Under the pieces are notes generated by a model that did no database searches, was not told the DNA's origin, and saw only the letters and a program-made list of their open reading frames with translations. From Polytrichum commune (taxonomy: Eukaryota; Streptophyta; Polytrichopsida; Polytrichales; Polytrichaceae): DNA of 64,000 nucleotides. Below, in pieces: positions 22,051-35,020 of this stretch. The translations under genes were made by a program, and so were the position numbers. The DNA lies in NCBI GenBank assembly GCA_950295325.1, contig OX485805.1, positions 13,302,501 through 13,366,500 on the forward strand, in the 5' to 3' direction. The first letter of the stretch is position 1. The number at the start of each line of letters is the position of its first letter.

Positions 22051-25001
22051 GTTGTGGAGGTCACATGGGTCGCTCATGGTCTGGAGAGGGCATCTTATCC
22101 CAAAAAAACTAGCAAGTTGGGACTGATAGCAAAACAAAAAAACCTAAGAAGGTTGAGAAGGAAGCCTCCATAAGGAAGAAAAAAATCACGATACACAAGG
22201 AGGGCGCGTTTTGAGAGGGGCCAACAATTAAGTTTCATGGCCCAAATAATGTGCATGTTCTCTGTAGGCCAACATTTGTGCCAAGTGATATTCCCAATAA
22301 AGTTCGAAGTTCTCATAGGTAGAATTATGTAAGTATGAGTATAAGTAATTACAATTGTGTGGACACTACGTTGATTCTACAGTGGCTTACACTTTTGATG
22401 CCACTCACGCTAAGATGTTGTCATTTTTTGTAATCATATTTTAAAACCTCTATCCGACATGAGAGGTAACGTTGTCCCATAACATTATTCAAGCCCTTGG
22501 GCATGTTCTAAAGTTGGTGAAACTCCAAGCCCACCGCCCATAGGGTTTAGGCTAGTTTGAAACGATGTATATATGCATTGGTGTTGTGGGCACTTAGAGC
22601 AACCAATCGTTGCATGACTATGCCCAAGTTGGCCACCTTCTCCATCCGGTACCTCATACTTATTCCCGTCCAACTTGCTATCATCTTGCACCATTCTTGA
22701 AAGTGAACTTGTTATTATTCTTGCACTTTGAACAAATAAGGTTCTCTGCCATCTAGAGCAAAGCAATCAAAAATATTAACAACTCTAAGAGAATGGACCT
22801 TACAATAGTTGGAACCCTTACGATCGTTTTTGATACAACATTTATTATTTGAGAAAATTTACAAAATAAGCAACATGAGTAAATTGATGGCTTTTCCTAT
22901 CAAGTTATATAACTCATGCCTCTAGCCAATGATGTCAAAGATCACATGATTTTGATACACTTTGTAATTTTCATTATCTTTTCAAGGAAGAGGATTCTAA
23001 AATGGTTCGGTAAAGGTCAAGGATATTGATCCTTATTCATACCATATGGACATGGTCTAAAATCTACTCTCTAAAACTTGCTTATGTGTGTCAACCCCAA
23101 ATAAGGTCTCTAATTTATATTTTACATCTTTAATTCAAGTTGAAACCCCCATGCCCGTAGCGGTAAAGGCATTGGGAAGCCCAATAATATTGAATTGGTA
23201 TATAGAGGAATGCATGGTATCAGTAATCAATATTGAATAATAGCATCTACAAACCCACTTGACTAGTATCAAAATTCTAATACCAATCAAATATTGGTGG
23301 GCATCCCAAGATGAGAGAATCTTTGTATACCCAAATCATTATTTGTGTCAATAAGTACCATTCTAAACTGCATTGATATTCTACTTAGGTATGAAGGTTC
23401 TTGGATGCTATATAGATCCAAACGGCATTGAAAAAAATATATATCCTTAATTTTTCTCATTGGTATCAAGAAATGTAAAATCCTCATTACAAATACCCAA
23501 AAGGTATTTTAAAAAGCAATTAACAAACCACTACCAGTCCAACACTAGAACACACCCTAGTTTTGAGTGTAGGCATTAATAGGGTTTAGAGTGGCATATG
23601 ACGCGCATTTCAAAGATTCAACCTTAACTCGGTGAGGCATCATTCTTGAAAATGGAGTCCATCAAAGGATCTCTCATATGAGGGGCGAGAGGGAATTACT
23701 GCATATGATCGTATCTCTCACTCATCCAACAGGAATGCCCTAAAATAATATGTGGGTTGGATATTACTTTTGTTAGCTAATTTGATGCCAAAATTAGCAT
23801 CAAAGACCACAAATTATTCTAGCATGACACATTGAAATAAAGCAACAACATCCAACATATAGGATGTAGTTTTTTTTTTTTTCCTCTTTTTTTTTTGTTA
23901 ATGGATGTGTGAGAGGTACACGCATATGCAACAATCCCTCTCACACTCATGAAGGGCTTAACAATGTATGAAATAACAAACTAAGTCATTACATCATATT
24001 GCCAATGTTGATGTTGACTTCATCAAAGCTTTGTGTGTGTGACACAAATGAGATCAAACTTTCAAGGTATAAGGGGGCTCAATGTTTACAACCTATGTAC
24101 ACAATTTCTACAAGTCCTCACCAATTCTTAACATTATAAATTTTACATTTACAAGTCAGATTTTTTTTTATTATATGTGCATATCATTATCAACGTACAT
24201 GATCGATAAGTTATTCAATCAAATTTAAACGTGCACTTGATGAATGAGTTAAATTTTAATCGGATCATTTCTTTACTTCATTTCTTTAAAATGAAAGTAT
24301 GTAACTCAAATACATGGATTTTTTCATAGAGGCCCTTCTGACACTTAGGGATTAATGAGCTTGTTGGCTCTACCCCATAGGTGAAGGAGCTACATATTCA
24401 TATGAATTATTATGACATTTTTGTACATTGCAATGTGGCAGGGATTGTTTGGTGTTGAAAGATTAGTTGAATTGTTCAACATTAACATGAACTAGGAGTT
24501 ATCTTGCAACAAATCATTGCCAACCCAAGATTAGGAGGTTTGTTTCTAGATTTTAAGTTTTTGATTGCTGAGAGCGTCATTGTGTGTCAATGTGTTTTCT
24601 TGATTGGTCATGGGGGGAGGTTGAAGCACATGGTGAGGTTGGATAGTTTGAGTTTGTGCAATGTTTTCTTGTTGTCGCCCGGTGATTACCAAAAGAGGGT
24701 AAATTTGTCATCCTCCTACTTCAATTGTTGCGATAAAAGGGTTACGTCTATCAAATCTTGTCAAGTCTTGTTTTAAGTAGCTAAAGCCATGGATTTTTTT
24801 CATGGCATAAGGTGGATTCAATGTAAATGGAGTTTAGGATTCTTGGATACATGGGTACAAAGGAGTTTGTTTGGAGGTCTTCAACAAGAAGAAAATCAAG
24901 AAAGACTCAACAAGGCCATTTCAAAGTTGTCTAAGGCATGAGTAGGTAGAAGCCAATTTGGGATTGTATTATGAACATGGTATGTGTGAGATGATTATTA
25001 A
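22051..25001. other. Gene-free AT-rich stretch
   Basis: No coding signature. A T-rich tract (23870-23897) is the only simple-sequence feature. A 90-codon frame at 24504-24776 has no recognisable domain. Confidence 0.4.
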
Positions 25002-25574
25002 ACTACACTATTTATGGTATTTATTGTCATGTACACTATTGGCGAAGGTTCTAGACTAGTTGTGTAGAAATGTTATGTCCGTAACTTATCAACACGACAC
25101 TATCAATCAACACAAACAACTTATTGCAGTGAATGATTTTTTTACAACATGACATTTTGTAACACATTGGGATACTTGAGATGATAGTTTTTACATTTTT
25201 TGTATGCAAGAGAAGGATATTATTGAGCATAGTAATGCCAAGTGTCATTTGTATATAATTTAATATGCAAGAGGAAAATAATATTGAGCATGTTGATGGC
25301 CAATGTCATGTGTTTGCATCTTAGTTTGCAAGAGGAAAATATTAGTGAGAATACAAATGCCAAGTGTCATGTGTTTACACTTTATGTCAACTTGTTAACC
25401 ATTATGTAACCTAAGCATAGACCTTATAATATTGTTAAGCACACAAATGCCAAATGTCATGTGTTTACACTATTGGTTAAGTTGTCAATCATTAATGTAA
25501 CCTACACATAGGGCTCATAATAGGGCAAGTGTCACTATTAGGCCAGTGACACTAAATACCATAAACAATGTAGT
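25002..25574. mobile_element. Foldback element (ACTACA family) with internal tandem repeats
   Basis: The left end ACTACACTATTTATGGTATT mirrors the right end, whose reverse strand reads ACTACATTGTTTATGGTATT. Between them an internal motif, TGCCAAGTGTCATGTGTTTA (with variants), recurs about four times with TGCAAGAGGAAAATATT spacers. The element at 38538-39065 shares both the left end and the internal motif. Confidence 0.65.
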
Positions 25575-25578
25575 GCCA

Positions 25579-26307
25579 AGCACTTCAATACATATGATGT
25601 AATAGTTTGAAACAAGCAATTCTTAGACATGGTCTGGGCTTTTGTTGTGCCTATCATCGTAGAGCCCATGAGTTGTGGGATGTTTGCAATTTGAGTCTTA
25701 CTCTACACATGGGACAAATTGGGAGGGAAATTTGTTTGAGCTAAGAGAGACTTTTGTAGCAATTCCCCATGCATTGTGTGCATTGCGAAATTTGGATGTT
25801 TTGATGGTTCGAGAGAAGGGAACACTAAGGTGGTCCCAAAAGGTGTAAGATCATCACCCCACTTCAACAATATTCTATTGAACATCTCTGAATGTCTAAG
25901 TCTCTGAAACACATGAAAGCACCAGCACGAAGCACTGCATAACTAAGGACCTCCTCACTAGGTGCCTCTGTCATGATCTTCTACATGCAAATTGTCAAGC
26001 CACATCTACACTAACTTAGGAAGGTGGTTATACAATCACTTAGTAGGCTTAACTTGCAGTTGTAATATTTGTTGAATCTTGGCAGCAAAATGCCACATCT
26101 CAGCTCATGTACTGATCTGCAAAAAAATCTGAAGGCTTTAAGACCAAGATATCCAACCAGGTCTACACACTCAAAGACCAAACACTAGAATGAAATAATT
26201 CACTTAGATGGTACCAACTGCCACAAAATATAACACTTGGTCTGCCAATAATCAAATAATCAAATAATCACCCACCTGGTGGTAATGATAATGAAATCAT
26301 GTGACCT
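25579..26307. other. Gene-free stretch
   Basis: Nothing recognisable apart from three AATAATCAAAT tandem words near 26250. Confidence 0.4.
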
Positions 26308-26310
26308 TAA

Positions 26311-26597
26311 GGGTGGGTTTCCATGTATGGTGCTCATCCCCCAGACTCTGGTGGGAATAAGGAAAAATCTACATGAATTCTGCTGGGGTAGGGTTCGTAT
26401 GTGCCAAACAGCCATTGCTATTCTAAGTGTTAAGTGGGCAGATGGAAGTCTAGTGCCCCACGGTCACAGCCCTCCGCATTTTTAGTAGGCAACCAAAATG
26501 TGTTCAGTTGGTTGCCTTTGTTATCTTCATGAGAACACATTCAACCCCCCATTACTCTGAAATCTAGTGGGTCAGCTACGGACATGGAAACCCACCC
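26311..26597. mobile_element. Tourist-like MITE
   Basis: The ends are inverted: left GGGTGGGTTTCCATGTATGG, right (reverse strand) GGGTGGGTTTCCATGTCCG. The flanks are TAA on both sides (26308-26310 and 26598-26600), the Tourist target duplication. Length 287 bp, no coding capacity. Confidence 0.8.
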
Positions 26598-27047
26598 TAA
26601 CTTCAAATTGAATCTCCTTTAGGAACAGGGGGTCTTCAGATTCTTATCCTAAATTAATTAAAGCCTTCACCAATATCTTGATGCCAAGTCACTGAGATTC
26701 TCATCAGCACACCTCGGTTATGTGGGGCAAGAGTATAAAAAATTGAATAACCGATGTGCGGCTTGAAGTGAGATTGTCAGGAGGCATAATAATGCCTCCA
26801 AATTAGATTTATCAAATCAGATTCATGTGGACATACTAGTATACATCATCAGCTTCCTATGGAAGTATGGGCAATGAAAGTGCTACCACATGACACTGCC
26901 TATCATTGGAAGGTGCTTCTCTGAGACCATTTTATACTAGACCAGTAACTCTGTCTCTGTTGAGCAAGATGTTGTGCACACTTCCAGAAATGAGTGCAGG
27001 CATGGATACACAAAAAGCATGTTGTGTCAGGCAGGGTGCTTGGAACA

Positions 27048-30000
27048 TCACCATTGCTTCTTGCCTTTCTTTCTTTTCCCTCGAGTTTTTGTGGCTCCTG
27101 GCTTAGCCGCAGAAGAAGCCTTCCCAGGGAACGGAGAATTGCCACCATTCAGGTCATTAAATGCACCTGATGCCATGGCACTTTGTAGCCACTCAAAAAA
27201 TTCTTGTTCAGTCATGTTGTTATCAAACTCCGAAAATGGAAAATCATCAGTCGTGAAGGGGGGGCGTGACCCCTTTGCTGCTGACCTAGGTCCTCGCGTG
27301 GGGCTCTTTCCTATTCCTGTAGTGCTCACATGGAATGTAGGCTTATGAGTGTTTGGTGGGCACTTGAGTCCCTGCAATACCAGCAGCAATCATTTTGTCA
27401 GCACATCACACTTCAATAAATGATGCAATATTCAGACATATCCAAATAAATTTCAAAATCTGAACACCAAATGGGCATCACCAGTCACATTTCCTGGACC
27501 TTAATTGATGGTCACCACTTTCTAAACATTGGCATGTTTGACTTTTCTTCCAGATAGGTTCCTTCAGAATTATGGTTAGGTTCAGGTCTCTTTATAATAA
27601 ACACAAGAGACCAGAAACTATGGCATCACTCAAGGACAATATTCCTAGGACCTAACAAGACCCGAGGTTTATTGGATGATTTTGACCAGTGTAGATAGGT
27701 TATAAATACTTCTTGAACAAAGTAAAGCTCTTGCACGTTAGCAACTCCTATTTGATTGAATGCTGTTGATTGTACTCCTGGCTCTCAATCCTACAGTGAG
27801 GGTATAATAATGCAGATGAACAAAGTCACTGATATATCTTATGTAGTGAGCATCAACTATCTGAGGCAAAGAGGGTGATGTAGCCATCTCTCAGAATGAA
27901 GTGCCATAGTAAGACTCTATCATAATAACAATAATCAACTGAAAAATATTTTGAACCTGGAGTATTTGAACCAGGCATATATAGTAATTGCAACGTCCAA
28001 AAAGGCACTGCAAGATTGAATGCTACCCATTGTTGACAAAAAACAGCTATTGATGTTACAGAGAATTAGTTCCTTTAGGCTAGCAGCATTCAGCCTAACT
28101 GGAACACAAAAAGGAGGAATGTACAAACCTGACAAAGCACCCATTCAGTCACGTCATACACCATCCCATCGGCACAAGCATAGGCATGCGGAACATCAAC
28201 CTGCAGGCCGAAAGATCTGAGCAATGAGGCCTTCCATAAGTGCACTGAGAGCCTACCAATTACTGCAAGGTGAAAGTTAAGTTAAAGCAAATAATTAATG
28301 ACAGAAATTCAGAATGGACAAACCTTTTGAAATATTCCAAAGAAAAAGGACTGGCCAGACTGCTCAACCCAACCATCCCCATCCTTGGCAGCATGGTGGT
28401 CTTGACACTCCTGTAGACACAGCTCATCATGTATCAGCAACACAAAAAAAAATTAAAAAATTAAAATGGCATGGCACAAGCACATGGCTTGCATGTTCAC
28501 AGAAAAATCAGACTTCTAACTCTCAACAAAACTAAGGTGCACTAAAATTCAGTGCCATGGTTGCCATCCTCTCTTTCACTTCTGTTTCTAAAGCAGGACA
28601 CAGATAGTAACCATGTCTACCAGGGGTCACACAAAGAGATGACAGATGTTGGCATGGTCCCAAATCACAATTTCCATACCAGCTCATGAAGCTGATTCGC
28701 AAACATTAATAAAATGCATGATGGTGACATAAACTTCACCTGGCACCACCGTGCTCGAGGTTTGGTCTTCTCAGTTGAGACCCACAAATGATTGTTACCA
28801 CATTTTCGACACATAATCCTGCGAGAATCTGCTGGGACGTCCTCATCACCCTCATCTTCAGAATTTCGACACCCACAATCAGGGGACCCACTTCTACCAT
28901 TCTGCAAAGTGGCAAGCAGAACCCATAAGAAAGAAATAAAGTGAATGCATCCACCCAAAGATCAGCACAATCTTTTGTGACAAACACAACAATCTGCTTC
29001 AAACTCTTGTGAACTCCCAACTTCAAGCATTTTTGCAAGGGATTCCATGCTCTATAGTGTGCTTCAGTTGTGAAGGCTTTTCATCATAGTAAGGGGAGTC
29101 GGCAGTACCACTCAAATACGACTTTGGTTAGGACTTGAAACATATCTTCAAGCACAGACTTGTTTCCACTTCAGTATCAGCTTGGACATTGTACTTATAA
29201 GAATGTGATATTCTTGATTGTCCATCTTTCTGGTATACAACAGTAGGAGATGGATGTCCTATTCCACCTTACAAAACACCTCCTTGCAAAGGTCATTTAC
29301 AGCTTGAAAAATATAGACAGAAAATAATGTCATTTAGTAAACATGTCAGTGAATTAAGTACCCAATGTACACCATGTCGATGTTTACGAAAATTCATAAG
29401 AACCTCTTCCCGCCGTAGTTCATCATCATAGCACTTCCTCTTGATTGCATCCAATAAAATCTGAAACATTGAAAATTAAGTACATTAGAGTGCTGATTTA
29501 TACTTCAGATTGATAAGTGAATAAGTAATCCACCTCACAGCAAGAACCTGCAAAAAATCAGATTCATGTCAGGTTGGGAAATACCTCATAAGCATTTTGC
29601 AATCGCTTAAAAGCTTCTTCAGCTTTTTCATTTCCTCCATTTTTGTCAGGGTGTACAAGCATTGCCTGTAATATCCAAGCATTTAGTGTGCATAAATATC
29701 ATCTAATCAAAATACAAAAAAAATACATAAACAACTTCTACATTATACTACTGGTTTCTATCGTCACCAGTCAGACTATGTTACCTAACTTGCAAATGTT
29801 GTATCGTACATGACTCTGAGAGCAATGGCTTAGACAGTAGAAAATGAGAAACTCAAAAACACCCACAACATTTGCTTTACAAATTCCACACATGGATTCA
29901 GATGAATCCATTCATGCTCTTATAAAGTACATGAATTCAAGTTTCCTAAAACCCTGTAAATCAATGTCTCCATTACACCAACAAAGCAAGCAAGCAAATC

Positions 30001-33000
30001 CTTTGACAAAGAGGAGACATGTACCTTCTTCCTATATTCTCTTTTTAAACTCGAGACATCAAAATTGTCGTATCGTGCAAATCCGAGGACAGCATAATGA
30101 TCTATACATCCTAGAACACGTATCACCTCCTCCTCGGCTGAAAGTGGGTCACCTTCATTGATCCCGCTGGTAGATGCACCCATACTAGTGCGAGCCCCAT
30201 CTACATTAGCTTGAAATTGCTCTGAGTTTGGCATACTGCCTTCTGAGGCTCTTCCCTTCGATGTCTTCTGCTGAGGGGGTGGTGGCACATATTCTGATTT
30301 TGCTTTTGAGAATTTTTCCTCTTTATCAGAGTTGAGAAAATACAAGGCAACATCTGACGAAAGAAAGGCTAGGGCAAGGCAAAGAATCAATCCAAACCAC
30401 CCACAAGAAACTTTCGCCGAATACACAGAATACGACATTGTTATAAGAATTGCCCAGCGACCCTGGTTGGCAGCGAAGAGACCACCTGACAACAGCAAGC
30501 AGAACAAGTATGCACAAGTCAGAACACTTCAGCAAGACAATCCACAGGTAAAATATTTAAAAAAGTCCACTGGGAAATCAATGTGGCATTCTAGCATTCA
30601 AGTGCAGATTCGGAAAAATTAGGGTTGCTGACCCAAATTGTCCATGAAAACCAGCACACAGTAATCCAAGCAAAAATATTTTGGCAATAACTGTTTACTC
30701 AAGAGACCTGGAGTATTCAGATGTTACTTCATCAAGTTCGCCTTTCAAATTTACTCCCAACCCCTACCGTGTCAGGCAGAGCCAACAAGTTAGACTACAT
30801 GGTAGCAATTTTATGAAACTTGCTGTCTAGAACTTGCCTTTCAAATGCAACAAGTTGCATCTTACAGCATTCAGATGATCTCATTTGTTACAAATGGTTG
30901 CTAGACCACCTTTTTACTACTATTTCAGTGAGCGTTGGCATGCAAGAAAAGATATCTCAATCCACGTGCCCACTTTCACATGAAAAATGTAATACTAAGT
31001 CTACAACTAGTAACAAATATGCTTCAAGGTTGAAATGCTTAGCGTTAAGAGCTACAGAAAAATTTCGTATTTGCAAATACTGAAAAGATAGAACCACCTC
31101 AGAATCCCCACGCCCAAAAAAATGTGACTTCTGCAAGGTGTGACAAAAGCTAAGCAACCAGATAACAGGATAGGTGAGTAAACCTCCAATTATCGTCACT
31201 GCTCCCGTCACCCAGAAGCTTCCATACAGCCAGAGCACCACTGCCGCATACAAGCCCAACAGTGCAAATGCTGGGGTGTACCCCACAAGAAACACTGCTG
31301 CAGCTGCTAGTCCCTGCAATACTGGCCCTTCTTCCCATCAACAACCTATGCTAAAGGTTATTAAGAAGGTAAACCAACCCAAGTCTCCTTGTGTAAACAA
31401 ATCCTAAATTGCTCCCAGCTCGAACCCAGAGGGAGGAATAAAATCACTCAACTCTTCCTTTGATGTACCAGAGCAGCCCAGCAAGACAGATTACACCAAG
31501 TAACTTCAGACCAAAATATTACAAGAGCTGGTTCACTTTCTTCAATTCTAGAGAAAATGACCCTCTAATTTGACTAGAAAATACAGAGGCCTTTGAGAAA
31601 TGCACGTGGAGCAGAGAGGTTCTCTTTAATTGCAAGGTATCTGATGACCCTTTCATTAGTATGCCAACCAAAGCACCGTAATACTTCACAAAACAGTGAA
31701 TACCCAAGAAGAAGCAACTAACATTTTATCCGAGATAAAAGAGCATTCGGGTTACAACATTCAAGGAGAGTATTATTATCTTTCTCCAGTGGAGAATAGA
31801 CTAGTGCAGATGAATAGATGAGAGGATATCCAAGCAAGCAAGGAAGAAAAGAGAAAAGAAAAGAAGGGAAGAAAAGATCTCCCTGCAGTGAGACACAACC
31901 ACAAACCTCAATTTGCAAAAGTGAATACTCTGCATGATAAAATGGCAAACTTTGATAATGCAGGCCTCTCTATAAGCACAATGCAGGAAAGGGGAATGAG
32001 GGTGCTGCATCTGAAGACCAGATTCTCAGCACCCAAATTTAGCCTAACATCCCAGGTTATGGAAAACATCATCAAGTTCACTGCCTAGGATAAAACATGG
32101 GGTTGAGCTTGGAATAATCAATCAGGTTCTTCAATTGAGGACTTACCAAAGCAATAAGCAAGTTGAAGAATCCTGCAAGTGCACTAAAACTGAGCACAGT
32201 GCACCAGAGAAGGAGAAAATGCGCAGCTGAACGAAGGCGAACAAGCGAGGCAAAACCACGTATCCCAGACTCCAATCCCAAACAGCTGAGCATGAGCATA
32301 ACCCTGGTAACAAGTAACAGCCATACCCGCACCGACGGCCATGCCTGTTTCACCCTAAACTCAACCCTTGTCCGCAATTGCAACCAAAAATTCTTCACGG
32401 CTATCAAAGCAGGTTCCCGATACTCAAGCCACTGTGTCAACAAAGCCACCAATTTAGCACCAACATCACCACCACTTGGTCTCTCCATTCTCTCAACAAA
32501 AGCCTCCACCACGCTAGGCTCCTCTTTTTCTGCAGCACTTCTTCTGCTCGGTGTGCTCTTCGACCTCTGCATACTTGGCAACCCATTCGCCCCAATGGTC
32601 TCCGAGCTTCTATTCCCATCCGAGCTTCTTGCTCCATCCCCTTTTCTGCTTGCTTTGCTCTCTCCCCTACTTCCTTTCCCATTCGAAGAGGCTGACCTAG
32701 ACCCACGCCCTGTCCCTTTATTATTACTATTCGCAGGCTCTTTGCCCTTAAATGATGCTTTCCCACCACCTTCCTTAGGGTTGTGGCCTTTATCCTTCTT
32801 CACCTCTGTATCCTTTGAAGCGTTCTCGCTCCTCAATTCCTCCGCCTCCGCACCTTTCGATGATGATGGTGATGTGGTGCATGTGTCTGCACCATCATCC
32901 TCCACCACCTTCTTTTCTACTTCTTCTTCGGTGTTCTTCTCCGTATTATCATGTGGCTCTGCCTCCTCTGCCTTGTTATTTTCCATGACGTCCCTCGCAT

Positions 33001-33211
33001 CCTTGGGTGGTTCGTGACCGTGCCCGTAGCCGTTCTGATGATGCACCGGCATGGGCAAGGGCATGGGCTCCGCCTCCCCATTCTGATCATGATGATGAGC
33101 CTCCATGCACGCTCTCCCACCGGAATTAGGGTTCCAAACACCACCTCCCCTGAAAAACCTCACATCCTTCGACACTTCCCTTCCTCCTCTCCTCCCGCCT
33201 CTCTTCTCCAA
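27048..33211 (-). CDS. DNAJC14-like membrane J-domain protein (Jiv90 domain)
   Basis: I read nine exons: 33211-32147, 31313-31184, 30485-30025, 29665-29585, 29460-29362, 28901-28740, 28410-28324, 28200-28129 and 27371-27048. All borders are GT-AG, every phase fits, and the total is 826 codons plus stop. Residues 1 to about 250 are low-complexity and charged (S, K, E, G). About 290-450 hold several hydrophobic helices. The J domain follows (DHYAVLGF..., the HPD of AMLVHPDKNGG, ILLDAIKRKCYDDELRREE). Next come a CRKC...WCQEC zinc ribbon and KDGDGWVEQSGQ, as in the Jiv90 region of DNAJC14, then a disordered basic tail (GKRKKGKKQW). The family acts as an Hsp70 co-chaperone at the endoplasmic reticulum membrane. 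ATG at 33106 (MEAHHHDQNG) is an alternative start giving 791 residues. The donor of exon 5 (TGG|GTACTT) was chosen by phase and is the least certain. Confidence 0.9.
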
Positions 33212-33346
33212 CCCCGTGACATCAACCGAACGTCACAACCGTGAACCACCATCTCAGCTAGGTTACCAACAATCCAACCCTGGAACCCAAAACCCTCGAA
33301 ACCCAAACCCTCGCGGAAGCAATCACTCCACGCACCATCACAAACA

Positions 33347-33370
33347 CATCATCATCATCATCATCATCAC
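33347..33370 (+). repeat. (ATC)n microsatellite upstream of the DNAJC14-like gene
   Basis: Eight ATC trinucleotides in a row lie about 140 bp upstream of the first ATG of the minus-strand gene. They probably fall in its promoter or 5' leader. Confidence 0.7.
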
Positions 33371-33759
33371 CATCGTCTGGTGAATTGCGTGTCTAATCCT
33401 CTCCTGTGCTGTGCACTGCGGGAAGGGCCCGCCCGGCGGCCATGGCGAAGATGCCCATGACTGCTGCCGGTGGTGAGGGTTTAACAGCCATGGCTGGCAT
33501 TGGCCAACGAATCCAAGAGCAAAGACGCGCAAGCGCAAGCGCAAGAGCTAGAGCTCGGAGTTGGCGAAGGATCGTCGCTCGCTCTCGTATGCGTGTAAGC
33601 TTAGAAAGAGAAAATGGGGGTAAGGAGGGTCTAGAGAGAGAAAGTGAAGAAGAAAGAGAGAAAACCATCACCAAGAGGAGTGATGGTGAAGAGAGAAAGT
33701 GAGTCTCTCTCTCTCTTCTCTTGACTTTCTTTCTCCTACACTTATAAATACTCTATTTA

Positions 33760-34144
33760 GGGCCCTTTCGCATGGGTCCTAAGTCCCATGTCACTTGAGG
33801 TCAATCCGTGCAATCTCAGCCGTTGAGAGCATGGAAGTTAGGACTCACCGCTTCACACATGGTTCCAAGTCTTAAGTCCCAAGTATGACATGGATACCTA
33901 CATGGCGACACTTTTTGGAGGTGAGGCTTGGGACTTGTGTTGAGAGTTGGGTCAAGCAAAAAAGCTAGACCCGACTCTCAATACAAGTCCCATGAATACT
34001 TCTGCATAAAATAATCAAGATCCGACTTCAATGATAATGAACCATATTCTAGTGGTTTCTTGAGGCCCAAAAGTTGAGAGGCCTTCATTTTGGAACTTGC
34101 TAACATGAGTGCACTTGGGACTGGGACCCCATGTGAACCAACCC
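33760..34144. mobile_element. Tourist-like MITE upstream of the DNAJC14-like gene
   Basis: It is flanked by TTA (33757-33759 and 34145-34147). The left end is GGGCCCTTTCGCATGGGTCC. The reverse-strand right end is GGGTTGGTTCACATGGGGTC, about 75% matched. An internal inverted repeat (GGACTTGTGTTGAGAGTTGG near 33930 with its complement near 33975) adds a second stem. It lies about 550 bp upstream of the predicted start codon. Confidence 0.65.
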
Positions 34145-34515
34145 TTAGTGTCATATGATAGTTTATGTCATTATGATAGCTTTTGTAGTGACATTTCTTA
34201 TGAGCAAGTTTACAAGTGTTGCAATCTCAACCTACTATCAGTTCATATAATGCCCAAGATATTTATGTACCCTAACATTTGTGTAAGGAAATATTGTTAT
34301 GGATGATTGAAATTTGGATGAAAACACTTAGTAAGTTACAATAATTGCAACTAGCATTGAGCAAGACAAACATAAATTTTTGACACTAAATACAATATTC
34401 AGTGTAGTCTTTCTACTTATCGACTGTAATGAGAAGTGTGATTTTCCTAAAGGTACCGATTTTGAACTCGTTCATGGTAGGTTTTCTCATGTAAGTTGTG
34501 AGTTTTGACGCCTAA

Positions 34516-35020
34516 GGGGTTGTTTACATCATGGATCATGAAGTCTTCCCTTGCTCCCCTAAAATATGTGATTGATCGTTGAACTCGTCTCGGGACCACT
34601 TAGGTTTACACCTAGGAAAAAATGTAAGAGTGACCATGGAACTTGGAGTTCCCAAAAGGCCTATTTTTAGGCCTACATTATCCACTATTGTGATCCAAGA
34701 CGCTTTGCGGTGAGAGAGGCAAATGAGGTTCTCTCGCTGCAAAAATCAAGAGACCATGTCAAAGAAATGATGTTTTTCTTTTCTTTTCTTTTTTCTTGGC
34801 CAAGCATTGTTACAGTTAAGAGGGAAAAATGGACGAAGAAGAAGGAGAGAAGGTAAAACATGAAGGGGAAGGGAAAACAAACAAAAAAAACACCCTTTTT
34901 TGGGCGTATATTAAAAATATCGACACATCCATTTTTGATGCATGGTCACTCCTCTTGGTCCAGTTCGGTTTAAACCCAATGAGGGGCCCAAAGGCTTTAA
35001 GAAATTATAATTTCCCAAAC
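34516..35020. mobile_element. Right-truncated copy of the 56516-57050 Tourist-like element
   Basis: It starts GGGGTTGTTTACATCATGGA and stays colinear with the element at 56516-57050 through TGTGATTG.T.GTTGAACTC, AAGGCCTA..TT, GAGAGGCAAA.GAGGT and GAGGGGCCCAAAGGCTTTA. The right terminal inverted repeat is missing. Confidence 0.65.

Noticed and set aside
32163-33017. 284-codon open frame on the plus strand
   Set aside because: It is antisense to exon 1 of the DNAJC14-like gene. Its openness follows from the biased codon use of that low-complexity exon, and it has no domain.
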